Part shown: piece after piece, positions 1 to 6,643 of the stretch
Position numbering within the stretch: the first letter of the stretch is position 1
How the letters are laid out: the number at the start of each line of letters is the position of its first letter
From: Candidatus Kuenenia stuttgartensis
GTDB taxonomy: Bacteria; Planctomycetota; Planctomycetia; Pirellulales; UBA1268
DNA length: 12,041 nucleotides
Reading direction: 5' to 3'
Assembly: GCA_945876515.1 (NCBI GenBank)
Contig: CAMCPF010000040.1
Coordinates: forward strand, 1 to 12,041
Notes under the pieces: generated by a model
Databases searched by the model: none
Seen by the model: the letters and a program-made list of their open reading frames with translations, nothing else
Told to the model about the DNA's origin: nothing
Made by a program: the position numbers and the translations under genes

Positions 1-190
1 GCAGTCCGACGGTTGACCAGGAAGCGCGCTGCCTTCGGATTCGTCTGAGCGAACGCTGCGCGCCACCTCGCGCACGAACACGGCCGCCTGGAGGTGCGGC
101 CGGCGGCAGCGGCCGAAGGCCGGAGTGCCGCCTAGGCTGCAGGGGGCAGGGATGCCCCTGCAGCCGTGAAGATGGATGCCCCTGCAGCCG
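1..190 (-). repeat. Intergenic hairpin repeat, left copy (runs off window edge)
   Basis: Non-coding stretch downstream of the thioredoxin gene; it is a diverged inverted copy of 7448-7748. Read on the minus strand it holds, in order: a half copy of a hairpin arm, a long hairpin (165-135, about 13 paired bases with one bulged C), a second hairpin (132-102, stem GGCGGCA/TGCCGCC enclosing GGCC-TTC-GGCC), a GC-rich core (87-54) and a tail (53-1). Positions 1-87 align without gaps to 7748-7662; by hand count about 73 of 87 bases match. The long hairpin could also stop transcription of the thioredoxin gene, but it has no T-tract. No protein is supported here. The element probably continues to the left of base 1. 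Confidence 0.8.
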
Positions 191-191
191 T
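150..191. repeat. 18-base direct repeat, two copies 24 bases apart
   Basis: The 18 bases at 150-167 recur exactly at 174-191 (GGATGCCCCTGCAGCCGT). The first copy is one arm of the long hairpin at 135-165. The second has no partner arm and touches the stop codon of the thioredoxin gene (191-193). Flanking AAGATG (169-174) and CATCTT (192-197) are complementary and could form a further weak stem across the stop codon. This looks like a small tandem slip within the repeat element. Confidence 0.8.
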
Positions 192-748
192 CATCTTAGT
201 GCCGCCACGATCGCGGCGGCGATCTCGGCTTCGTCCCGCGGACGGTAGCCGATCCAGACGCGGCGGACCGTGGCGTCGGGGCCGATCAGGTAGGTGGCCG
301 GGAGCGCCTCCAGGCCGAGGGTCGTGGCCAGGAGGTCGGCGGCCACGGGGTCGGCGAAGACGTAGGCGGGCACGGTGAGCTTCTGTTTCAGCAGGAACTC
401 GGCCGTCTCGGCCGCGAGGTCGGCCTGATCGCCCGAACTGCCGCCACCGGCACACGAGACGGCCACCAACTGAAACCGCGACTCACCGGCAAGGCTCGCG
501 GCCATTCGGGCGAGGCCCGGCAGCTCGCGACGGCAGGGCGGGCACCACGTGCCCCAGAAGTTGAGCAGCGTCACCCGGCCGGCGAGCGCGGGGGGCGCCG
601 CGGTGAGGTCGGCCAGCGGCGCGAGGGGCAGCGTCCCCAGCGTCTTTCCCACGGCGGGATGGGCTGGCGGCTCACCGCAGCCGGCGGCGACGGACAGGAG
701 ACACGCCGCAGCAATCACGCGGAACCGGTCGGGGACGGAGGCTATCAT
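191..748 (-). CDS. TlpA-like thioredoxin-fold lipoprotein
   Basis: A 185-residue thiol-disulfide oxidoreductase of the TlpA/ResA type, expected to be anchored outside the inner membrane and to reduce or oxidise cysteines of exported proteins such as cytochromes. Residues 8-23 form a hydrophobic export signal ending in AAGC, so Cys24 is a plausible lipidation site (Ala at -3 is permitted but not ideal). The redox centre is WCPPC (Cys69, Cys72) in the strand LLNFWGTWC, and the cis-proline loop is ALPATYLI (Pro150). The middle part (SCAGGGSSGDQ) has one extra cysteine, Cys99. The ATG at 748 places the signal peptide at the N-terminus; an ATG at 781 would add 11 residues. Neither has a good ribosome site. 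It is transcribed away from the CYTH gene and is followed directly by the left repeat. The fold is secure, the partner unknown. Confidence 0.88.
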   Translation of the reverse strand: MIASVPDRFRVIAAACLLSVAAGCGEPPAHPAVGKTLGTLPLAPLADLTAAPPALAGRVTLLNFWGTWCPPCRRELPGLARMAASLAGESRFQLVAVSCAGGGSSGDQADLAAETAEFLLKQKLTVPAYVFADPVAADLLATTLGLEALPATYLIGPDATVRRVWIGYRPRDEAEIAAAIVAALR

Positions 749-805
749 CGTCGGCCTGGCGGTGTCCCGGATGAGTGGCATCGTGGTCACGTTGGGAAGA
801 TTCAA

Positions 806-1387
806 GTGTACGAGGTCGAACAAAAGTTTCGCGTCGGGGATCCTCCGGCCCTCGAAGCCAGGCTCGTGGGGCTGGCCGCCAGGTTTCGCGAGCCGGTCGA
901 GCAGGTGGACCGCTACTTCGCCCATCCCTGTCGCGACTTCGTCAAGACCGACGAAGCGCTGCGGCTGCGGCGGGTCGGCGACGAGGTAGCCGTGACGTGG
1001 AAGGGGCCGAGGATCGACTCGGCCTCCAAGACCCGACGCGAACTGGAACTCGGGCTCGCCCAGGTGCCGCCGCTGCCGGGCGGACCTCGCGGTGGGCAGG
1101 CCACGCTCAACCGTTGGACGGAACTCCTCGAGGCACTCGGCTTCCGCAGGGTGCGGGACGTCGCCAAGCGGCGGCGGGCCGCGCGGGTGCCCTGGCAGGG
1201 CACCGAGGTCGAGGTGGCGCTCGACCGCGTCGAGGGCGTCGGCGACTTCGTCGAGTTGGAGCTGCAGGCATCCGAAGGGGAGGTGCCGCTCGCCACGGCC
1301 TGCATCGAATCGCTGGCCCGCACGCTCGGCTGCGACGCCCAGGAGCGGCGGAGTTACCTGGAGCTGGTGATCGCGGCGGGACGGTGA
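806..1387 (+). CDS. CYTH-domain protein, class IV adenylate cyclase (CyaB)-like
   Basis: A 193-residue single-domain CYTH protein. This superfamily folds into a beta-tunnel that binds triphosphates with metal ions; members include CyaB adenylate cyclase, thiamine triphosphatase and inorganic triphosphatase. The N-terminal signature ExExK is present as YEVEQKF (Glu3, Glu5, Lys7). Other family blocks follow in order: QVDRYF (33-38), LRLR (52-55), TWKGPR (64-69), KTRRELE (75-81), AKRRR (120-124), LDRVEGVGDFVELE (139-152) and SYLEL near the end. The GTG at 806 puts ExExK in its usual place and has GGGAAGA six bases upstream. An in-frame upstream start at 659 would overlap the thioredoxin gene and add unrelated residues, so it was rejected. 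The EGVGDFVELE block is typical of CyaB, but cyclase activity cannot be told from triphosphatase activity by sequence. It is cytoplasmic; no partner is evident. Confidence 0.88.
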   Translation: MYEVEQKFRVGDPPALEARLVGLAARFREPVEQVDRYFAHPCRDFVKTDEALRLRRVGDEVAVTWKGPRIDSASKTRRELELGLAQVPPLPGGPRGGQATLNRWTELLEALGFRRVRDVAKRRRAARVPWQGTEVEVALDRVEGVGDFVELELQASEGEVPLATACIESLARTLGCDAQERRSYLELVIAAGR

Positions 1388-1418
1388 CTGCCCGGCCGTG
1401 TGGTGTGGTTCGCGGCAT

Positions 1419-1440
1419 CCCCCTTCCTCGCGCAAGGGGG
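1419..1440. terminator. Hairpin between convergent genes, possible two-way terminator
   Basis: Perfect 7-base stem CCCCCTT/AAGGGGG (1419-1425 and 1434-1440) with an 8-base loop, lying between the stops of the convergent CYTH and lactonase genes. There is no T-run on either side, so it is a weak or factor-assisted terminator at best. Confidence 0.45.
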
Positions 1441-1443
1441 CTT

Positions 1444-2619
1444 CTATGGGCCCTGCCGAAACAGGATGCAGACCGGCGCGGGCACCGCGACCGAGTCGGC
1501 CGTGAACCTGAGTTTCCCGGTCGCCGGGTCGATCGCAAACACCGTCACGGTGCCCGAGTCCTGGCCGGCGGCGAGCAGATGCCTGCCCCCCGGAGCGATT
1601 GCGAAATGCCGCGGCGTCTTGGCCCGGGTGGGCTCAGCGCCCAGGAAGGTCAGCTTGCCCGTGGCCTCGTCGAGCGCATACATCGCGATCGAGTCGTGGC
1701 CGCGGTTGCTGGCGTAGAGAAACTTTCCCGTCGGATGGACGGCGATCTCGGCGCACGAGATCCCGGTCCGGTCGGCGACGTCGGCGGGAATGGTGGACAG
1801 CGTCTGGATCTCCGTGAGCGTGCCCGCAGCGGCGTCGAAGGCGAAGCCCGTCACCGTCAGGGCCAGTTCGTTGACGCACCAGGCGAACTTCCCGCCGGGG
1901 TGCAGGGCGAAGTGCCGCGGGCCCGCGCCGACGGCGACCGTCGCCTGGCCATGCGGTGCGAGCGTGGCCCGCTCGGCGTCGAGCCGGTAGATCAGCACGC
2001 CGTCGAGGCCCAGATCGCAGCAGAAGGCGAAGCGGCCGTCGGAGGCGACGTCTACCGAGTGGGCGTGGGGCTTCTCCTGCCGCCGCTCGTTGAGGCCGGG
2101 CGTGCCGGCCCGGTCATAGGCATGCTGGACGAACCCGCCGGGCGTGCCCGTCACGACCGGTTTGAGCGTGCCGTCGGCCGTGAGCCCCAGGCAGATGAGG
2201 CTTCCGCCGCCGTAGTTGGCTGCGAGCACGGCGCGGCCCGAGGGATCCACGGTCACATGGCAGGGACCACCGCCACCGCTCGACTGCTCACCCTTCGCGG
2301 TCAGCGTGCCCGTCGCTTCGTTGACGGCGAAGCCGGCCACGCCCCCTTCCGGCTTGCCCTCGGCGCCCGCCACCTCCGCCACCGCGTAGAGCATCGGCAG
2401 CTTCGGATGGAAGGCGAGGAACGATGGGTTCTTGGCGATGGCTGCGAGCTCCGGCTTCGAGAGCGTGCCGCGATCGGTGTCGAACCGGGCCACGTAGATT
2501 CCCTCGGAGCCCGAGCCGCCGCGGGTGTAGGTGCCGAACCAGACGGGCACCTGCTCGGCCACGGCGGCGGCCGGCAGGAGGACCGCGGCGAGACAGGCCA
2601 GGCGGATGGACGGCATCAT
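1444..2619 (-). CDS. Exported lactonase-family seven-bladed beta-propeller protein (6-phosphogluconolactonase, YbhE type)
   Basis: A 391-residue member of the bacterial lactonase family (the Pgl/YbhE beta-propeller group, which includes 6-phosphogluconolactonase and carboxy-cis,cis-muconate cyclase-like enzymes). Residues 1-21 are a signal peptide (hydrophobic core LACLAAVLLPAAAVA, cleavage near Ala-Glu). Propeller repeats are seen as FGTYT (28-32), GPCHVTVDPSG (118-128), AANYGGGS (133-140), HAHSVDVASDG (185-195), GPRHFALHPGG (233-243), CAEIAVHPTGKFLYASNRG (289-307) and TPRHFAIAPGGRHLLAAGQ (335-353), with VCILF at the end. The repeated HxDP/HP-G-K-F turns are the family hallmark. Start: ATG at 2619 (a second ATG follows at once); GAGGG lies six bases upstream. 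The signal peptide argues against a role in the cytoplasmic pentose phosphate pathway; action on an extracytoplasmic lactone is inferred. It is divergent from the MFS gene, which could share its promoter region. Confidence 0.88.
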   Translation of the reverse strand: MMPSIRLACLAAVLLPAAAVAEQVPVWFGTYTRGGSGSEGIYVARFDTDRGTLSKPELAAIAKNPSFLAFHPKLPMLYAVAEVAGAEGKPEGGVAGFAVNEATGTLTAKGEQSSGGGGPCHVTVDPSGRAVLAANYGGGSLICLGLTADGTLKPVVTGTPGGFVQHAYDRAGTPGLNERRQEKPHAHSVDVASDGRFAFCCDLGLDGVLIYRLDAERATLAPHGQATVAVGAGPRHFALHPGGKFAWCVNELALTVTGFAFDAAAGTLTEIQTLSTIPADVADRTGISCAEIAVHPTGKFLYASNRGHDSIAMYALDEATGKLTFLGAEPTRAKTPRHFAIAPGGRHLLAAGQDSGTVTVFAIDPATGKLRFTADSVAVPAPVCILFRQGP

Positions 2620-2644
2620 GCAAAACCCTCATGCTGAGGAAACG
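2620..2644. promoter_or_regulatory. 25-base divergent gap with back-to-back ribosome sites
   Basis: Only 25 bases separate the starts of the lactonase (-) and MFS (+) genes. It contains GAGGG on the minus strand (2630-2626, six bases before ATG 2619) and TGAGGA on the plus strand (2635-2640, four bases before ATG 2645). The latter decides the MFS start. Promoters for both genes must therefore overlap each other's coding sequence; no clear -35/-10 pair was found. Confidence 0.6.
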
Positions 2645-4015
2645 ATGGGCGACGACACGACCTTTGCCCAGCCTATCCCGCCCCGGGCCGATCCCTCCAC
2701 CGCTGCCCGCCAGGCCGCCGCCCGCGAGGCCACTGCCCGCGAGGCGAGGAACACGCTCGGGATCGAGGCCTACCAGGTGCTCGTCCGCATCGGCTGGATC
2801 TTCAAGACCGAGACGATCATCATGCCGGCCGTGCTCGACGCGCTGGTCGACTCAGGCACGCTCCGCGGCCTCCTGCCGGTGCTCAACCGCGGCGGCCAGA
2901 GCTTGCCGCCCTTGGCCGCCGCCGGGCCGCTCGGCCGCCTGCCCCGGAAGCGGCCGGCGCTGGTCGCCACCACGCTCGCCATGGCCGGCTGCTTCGGCCT
3001 GCTTGCAGTCGCGTGGGGGCCGCTCGCCGCCGCCCGCCCCGATCTGCTCGCCGGGCTTTTCCTCGCGGTCTACGCGGCGTTCGCGGCGGCCAACGGGCTC
3101 AACCAACTCGTGCTCGCCACGCTGCAGGGCAAGCTGATCGCCGCCGGCAACCGCGGCCGTGCGATGGTCGTGAGCGTGACGGTCGGCAGCGTCCTGGCGA
3201 TCCTGGCGGCGGTCATGTTCCTGGGACCGTGGCTGACCGAGCCCGACGGGTTCCCGAAGATCTTCGCCGCCACCGCGGCCTTCTTCGCCCTGGCCGCCGT
3301 GGTGCCGCTGGTGCTCGATGAACCGGTGGACGTGCAGCCGGTGCGGCGGCAGCGGCCGGCCGGCTGGCCGGCCCATGTCGCGGAAGGCGTCGCCGCGTGG
3401 CGGCGGGTGATCGCGGCCGATCCAGCCCTCGGCCGGCTCGCGGTCTCCGCGGGCTGCTTCTCGGCGGTGCTGATGCTCTTTCCCCACTACCAGGCCTTCG
3501 CGCGTGACAGCCTGGGTACGGGTCGCTCGAGCCTGCTGGTGTGGGTCGTGGTGCAGAATCTGGCCACCGGCTTCGCGAGCCTCGTCGCCGGGCCGTTCGC
3601 CGACCGCAAGGGCACGCGGATCGTGCTGGTCTGGCTGGTGGCCCTTTCGGCCCTCACGCCACTGCTCGTCACGCTGCTCTCGCTCGCTCCGCACGCGGTG
3701 GCCGGCGAGTGGTTTTGGCTCGTCTACGCGCCGCTGGGCCTCAATCCCATCTCGCTCAAGATCTTCACCGGCTACGCGCTGGAGCTGGCACCGACGGCGG
3801 CCGAGCATCCACGGTATGTGAGCATCGTGGGGGCGGCGCTCGCGGCCCCGTTCGTGCTCTCGCCCCTGGTGGGTCTGGCGGTGGACGCGATCGGGTTCCA
3901 GCCGGTGTTCGTGGCGGGGGCGGCCGTAATCGCCGCGGGGGCGGTCGTAGCCCTGGGCCTGCCGGAACCGCGGCACCGGGAAGGCGTTGTCTCGGCCTCC
4001 GACGCGGGGCTATGA
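2645..4015 (+). CDS. Major facilitator superfamily (MFS) transporter
   Basis: A 456-residue polytopic inner-membrane protein with roughly ten to twelve hydrophobic segments (for example 107-127, 133-160, 174-194, 207-224, 264-281, 297-316, 327-347, 354-378, 395-413, 419-438). MFS motif A appears in both halves, as AGPLGRLPRKRP (93-104) and AGPFADRKGTR (315-325), each in the expected loop between the second and third helix of its half. This supports the two-fold MFS plan. The soluble N-terminal 35 residues are Ala/Arg/Glu-rich with a repeated AREA unit and no signal peptide. The segment RIGWIFKTETIIMPAVLD is an unusual charged first helix. The ATG at 2645 has TGAGGA upstream; an ATG at 2618 would add nine residues and overlap the divergent start. 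The substrate cannot be predicted. The next gene's promoter lies inside its 3' end. Confidence 0.85.
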   Translation: MGDDTTFAQPIPPRADPSTAARQAAAREATAREARNTLGIEAYQVLVRIGWIFKTETIIMPAVLDALVDSGTLRGLLPVLNRGGQSLPPLAAAGPLGRLPRKRPALVATTLAMAGCFGLLAVAWGPLAAARPDLLAGLFLAVYAAFAAANGLNQLVLATLQGKLIAAGNRGRAMVVSVTVGSVLAILAAVMFLGPWLTEPDGFPKIFAATAAFFALAAVVPLVLDEPVDVQPVRRQRPAGWPAHVAEGVAAWRRVIAADPALGRLAVSAGCFSAVLMLFPHYQAFARDSLGTGRSSLLVWVVVQNLATGFASLVAGPFADRKGTRIVLVWLVALSALTPLLVTLLSLAPHAVAGEWFWLVYAPLGLNPISLKIFTGYALELAPTAAEHPRYVSIVGAALAAPFVLSPLVGLAVDAIGFQPVFVAGAAVIAAGAVVALGLPEPRHREGVVSASDAGL

Positions 4016-4016
4016 T
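3987..4016 (+). promoter_or_regulatory. Sigma-70-like promoter for the TRASH-domain gene
   Basis: TTGTCT (3987-3992), 18-base spacer, TATGAT (4011-4016). It lies in the last codons of the MFS gene and the -10 box overlaps its stop codon. Transcription would start near 4023, giving a leader of about 48 bases that contains the ribosome site AGGAG (4061-4065) five bases before ATG 4071. This is the best housekeeping promoter match noticed in the window; it makes the small gene independent of the MFS gene. Confidence 0.65.
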
Positions 4017-4070
4017 CTGTTTCCAAGATACTCTCTAGCCACCATTCCCTTTCGAGACCTAGGAGCCACC

Positions 4071-4496
4071 ATGAAGACATTCGTCAGCGTCACGACCGGT
4101 TTCGCCCTGCTCGCCGCCGTCGCCTTCGCGGCGCCGGCCACCAAAGTCGAGCCGATGTGCCCCGTCTCCGGCCACGCCTGCGACCCCGATGCGACGGCGG
4201 ACTTCGAAGGTGGCAAGGTCTGCTTCTGCTGCGAGAAGTGCGTCAAGGCGTTTGCCGCCGACTCCGCCAAGTTCACCGCCAAGGCCCGACAGCAGTTGGT
4301 CGCGACCGGGCAGATGGTCCAGAAGGGCTGCCCCATGAGTGGCGGCCCAGTGAAGTCCGGCACGCAGATCGACGTCGGTGGCGTGCCGGTCGGCTTCTGC
4401 TGCAACAACTGCAAGGGCAAGGTTTCCAAGGCCGCTGCCGACGAGCAGGTGAACCTCGTGTTCGGCTCGGGCAAGGGCTTCGCGCTGGCGAAATAG
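4071..4496 (+). CDS. Small exported protein with two tandem TRASH/YHS-type cysteine domains
   Basis: A 141-residue protein with a clear signal peptide (1-20, ending AVAFA before APATK). The mature part is two copies of one module, 57 residues apart. Copy 1 is MCPVSG...CFCCEKC (Cys30, Cys53, Cys57) and copy 2 is GCPMSG...FCCNNC (Cys87, Cys110, Cys114). Both fit C-x22-C-x3-C, within the published TRASH pattern C-x(19-22)-C-x3-C for heavy-metal sensing or trafficking domains; YHS domains are close relatives. Each copy has a second adjacent cysteine (CC), and copy 1 adds Cys37 and Cys51. A role in binding copper or another soft metal outside the inner membrane is inferred from the family, with no direct evidence. 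AGGAG sits five bases before the ATG. The gene has its own promoter and terminator, so it is a one-gene unit. Confidence 0.82.
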   Translation: MKTFVSVTTGFALLAAVAFAAPATKVEPMCPVSGHACDPDATADFEGGKVCFCCEKCVKAFAADSAKFTAKARQQLVATGQMVQKGCPMSGGPVKSGTQIDVGGVPVGFCCNNCKGKVSKAAADEQVNLVFGSGKGFALAK

Positions 4497-4551
4497 GCCG
4501 GCGAACCCGGCCGGAACTGGCCTAGGTCGCCGCCGCCCGACGTGAAATACT

Positions 4552-4587
4552 CCGCCCGGACGAAACCCCCGTCCGGGCGGATTTTTT
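4552..4587 (+). terminator. Strong intrinsic terminator, U-tract abutting the lpxB start
   Basis: Perfect 10-base stem CCGCCCGGAC/GTCCGGGCGG (4552-4561 and 4571-4580), 9-base loop, then A and six Ts (4582-4587). It closes the TRASH-domain unit. The last T is followed at once by the ATG of lpxB at 4588, which leaves no room for a separate lpxB ribosome site. Confidence 0.9.
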
Positions 4588-5817
4588 ATGCGTATCTTCC
4601 TCTCGGCCGGCGAGCCCTCGGGCGACCATCATGCGGCGTTGCTCGTGCGCGAGCTGCGCGCGCGGCGCCCCGACATCGAATGCGTCGGGCTCGGCGGCCC
4701 GTGCCTGGAGGCTGCCGGCTGCCGGCTGGTCGCCGACCTGACCCGGTTGGCCGTGATGTGGTTTCTGCGGGTGGTGCTCTCGATCCACCGGTTCGTCGAT
4801 CTCGCGCGGCGGGCCGAGCGGAGCTTCCTCGACGAGCGGCCCGACGTCTGCGTGCTGGTGGACTTCCCGGGATTCCACTGGTGGCTGGCCTGGCGGGCCA
4901 AGCGGCACGGGATTCCGGTGGTCTTCTACTGCCCGCCGCAGATCTGGGCCTGGGCCAGCTGGCGGGCGGCCAAGATGCGCAGACTCGTGGATCACGTGCT
5001 CTCGGCGCTGCCCTTCGAGCACGACTGGTTCCAGGCGAGGGGGATCACGAGCACCCTCGTGGGCCATCCCGTCTTCGACGAGTGTGAACGGTCCGGGGCG
5101 GCCCCGGACGGCCCCGGCGGCGCCCGGCCCCATGTGCTCCTGCTGCCCGGCTCCCGCGGCCAGGAACTCGACGCCAACCTGGGGAGCATCCTTGCCGCCG
5201 CGGTGGCCGTCCGCCGGCAGGTGCCGGAGGCCCGGTTCTCACTGGCCGCGCTCCACGAGCGACACGCGGCCCGGGCGCGTGCGGCGATCGCCGGCAGCGA
5301 CGAACTTCGCGCGCTTGGAATCGACGTCTCGGCGGGCCAGGCCCGGGAACTGATCGCGACGGCCACGGCGGCGATCGCCGTGAGCGGCTCGGTGTCACTC
5401 GAACTCCTGGCCGCCCGCGTGCCGACGGTAATCGTCTACCGGATCGGCGGCTTCGACTACGTGGTGCAGAGCTTCTTTCGGCACGCGCGGTTCATCACGC
5501 TGGTGAACCTGCTGGCATCCCGCGAGCCGATCGGCCCGGTACAGCCCACGCTTGTGCCGCCGTGGGGCGTGCCGCCCGCCGATCCAGAGGCCGTGTACCC
5601 CGAATACCTCGCCGTCGGCGATCCGGCCGACCGGGCGGCCGGGCACGTGATCGAGTGGCTCCGCGATCCGGTTGCCCTCGCGCGGGCGCGGTCCCGCATC
5701 GAGGCGGTGGCGGCGCGGGTGGCGCATCCCGGCTCGGCCGCCCGGGCGGCGGCCGCGGTGCTCGTGATCTCCGGCGCTGCCGCGCCGGTCGAGGCCGCCG
5801 CGCGGCGGGCGGCCTGA
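4588..5817 (+). CDS. lpxB: Lipid-A-disaccharide synthase
   Basis: LpxB joins UDP-2,3-diacylglucosamine to lipid X to form the beta-1',6-linked lipid A disaccharide at the cytoplasmic face of the inner membrane (GT19 family). The 409 residues carry the family signature at the very start: MRIFLSAGEPSGD (Gly8-Asp13). Then come VLVDFPGFHWWLA (89-101), PPQIWAW (116-122), LPFE (141-144), VGHPVFDE (158-165), LPGSRGQEL (186-194), the nucleotide-site block SGSVSLELLAARVPTVIVY (266-284), NLLA (307-310) and YPEYL (337-341). The usual FN of the DxPxFN block is FH here, and about 18 extra residues lie between NLLA and PEYL. It is slightly longer than the 382-residue E. coli enzyme. ATG 4588 is the only possible start: an in-frame stop lies at 4543 with no start codon between. 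It heads a run with the M50 and SGNH genes. It implies a lipid A outer membrane. Confidence 0.94.
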   Translation: MRIFLSAGEPSGDHHAALLVRELRARRPDIECVGLGGPCLEAAGCRLVADLTRLAVMWFLRVVLSIHRFVDLARRAERSFLDERPDVCVLVDFPGFHWWLAWRAKRHGIPVVFYCPPQIWAWASWRAAKMRRLVDHVLSALPFEHDWFQARGITSTLVGHPVFDECERSGAAPDGPGGARPHVLLLPGSRGQELDANLGSILAAAVAVRRQVPEARFSLAALHERHAARARAAIAGSDELRALGIDVSAGQARELIATATAAIAVSGSVSLELLAARVPTVIVYRIGGFDYVVQSFFRHARFITLVNLLASREPIGPVQPTLVPPWGVPPADPEAVYPEYLAVGDPADRAAGHVIEWLRDPVALARARSRIEAVAARVAHPGSAARAAAAVLVISGAAAPVEAAARRAA

Positions 5818-5840
5818 ACGACTTGGTCGTCCGGATCGGG

Positions 5841-5853
5841 TATCCTGCGGTCC
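5841..5853 (+). promoter_or_regulatory. Possible -10 box giving a leaderless M50 transcript
   Basis: TATCCT (5841-5846) ends seven bases before the M50 start ATG (5854), so a transcript would start at or beside the A of the ATG. No convincing -35 box at 16-18 bases and no Shine-Dalgarno sequence is seen. It is weak on its own, but it matches the arrangement before the dehydrogenase gene at 7921. Confidence 0.3.
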
Positions 5854-6639
5854 ATGCTGCTCGCCGAGCCCCAGCCGACTCCCGCCGACTGGCATTTCGC
5901 GATCGCCGGGATCCCCGTCCGCGTCTCCGCCTGGTTCTGGCTGGGCGCAACGCTGCTCGGCTGGAGCATCTGCCAGTGGTTTGCCGACCAATACCATGGC
6001 GGTGACCAGCGGTCGATGCTCGGCTACCTGATCCTCTGGGCGGCTGCGGTGCTGATCTCGGTTCTCGTCCACGAACTGGGCCATGCCCTGGCCTATCGCT
6101 TCTTCGGCCAGGGTTCGCAGATCGTCATCTACCACTTCGGCGGCCTGGCGATTCCCGATGCCTGGGGCCGGCGGGCACACCTACGGCCGATCCAGCGGCT
6201 TGTCGTCTCGGCCGCCGGGCCGCTGGCACAGCTTGCGCTCGCGGCGGCGATCGTGGTCGGGCTGCGGGCGGCGGGCTACGCCGTACCGTTTCCGATCGAC
6301 GCCATCGGCGAGTCGCTCGGCCTCTACGAGGGCCGGCGCATCGGGTCGCTGCAGGCGTTCGCCTTCGCGATGTTCATGCTGTCGGTGAACATCTATTGGC
6401 CGCTTCTGAACCTCCTGCCGGTGCCGCCGCTCGACGGCGGGCAGATCGTCCGCGAGGGGATGCTGGCGCTGGGCGTGGCCGACGCCCACAAGATCGCCGG
6501 GCTGATCGGCGTCGCGGTCGGGGCGCTCGTGGCCTACTGGGGCTACACCCGTGGCCAGCCGTTCCTGGGGATCATGTTCGCGATGCTGGCCGTCTCCTGC
6601 TGGCAGAGCCTCTCGGCCGGCGGACCGCGGTGGCGGTGA
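5854..6639 (+). CDS. Site-2 protease-type membrane metalloprotease (M50 family)
   Basis: A 261-residue integral membrane zinc protease that would cut substrates within the membrane. The zinc site is HELGH (His73-His77) inside the hydrophobic helix 57-80. The third ligand is in NLLPVPPLDGG (Asp194; 186-196), the family's second signature. SAAGPLAQLAL (119-129) matches the conserved SxxGP segment of bacterial S2P proteins. Six hydrophobic segments are visible (about 25-43, 57-80, 113-139, 168-190, 213-230, 235-250). No PDZ or CBS domain is present, so it is a minimal S2P, smaller than RseP. Its start lies 36 bases after the lpxB stop, and the next gene starts 4 bases after its own stop; it is therefore likely part of the lpxB operon, though a promoter of its own is possible. 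The substrate is unknown; the envelope setting fits stress signalling or signal-peptide removal. Confidence 0.9.
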   Translation: MLLAEPQPTPADWHFAIAGIPVRVSAWFWLGATLLGWSICQWFADQYHGGDQRSMLGYLILWAAAVLISVLVHELGHALAYRFFGQGSQIVIYHFGGLAIPDAWGRRAHLRPIQRLVVSAAGPLAQLALAAAIVVGLRAAGYAVPFPIDAIGESLGLYEGRRIGSLQAFAFAMFMLSVNIYWPLLNLLPVPPLDGGQIVREGMLALGVADAHKIAGLIGVAVGALVAYWGYTRGQPFLGIMFAMLAVSCWQSLSAGGPRWR

Positions 6640-6643
6640 GGGC

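Noticed and set aside
659..805. Upstream start for the CYTH gene
   Set aside because: It would overlap the divergent thioredoxin start and place ExExK 50 residues inside; the GTG at 806 has a ribosome site and the family's usual N-terminus.
775..2637. 620-codon open frame on the plus strand
   Set aside because: It crosses the CYTH gene and lies opposite the well-supported lactonase gene; its translation is Arg/Gly/Ala-rich with no family motif. High-GC shadow.
2852..3976. 374-codon open frame opposite the MFS gene
   Set aside because: Antisense shadow, charged His/Arg/Glu-rich translation with no motif, while the MFS frame has motif A twice.
4497..4551. GGCC-containing dyad after the TRASH gene
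   Set aside because: Short 4-base arms in GC-rich DNA; nothing beyond the strong terminator that follows.
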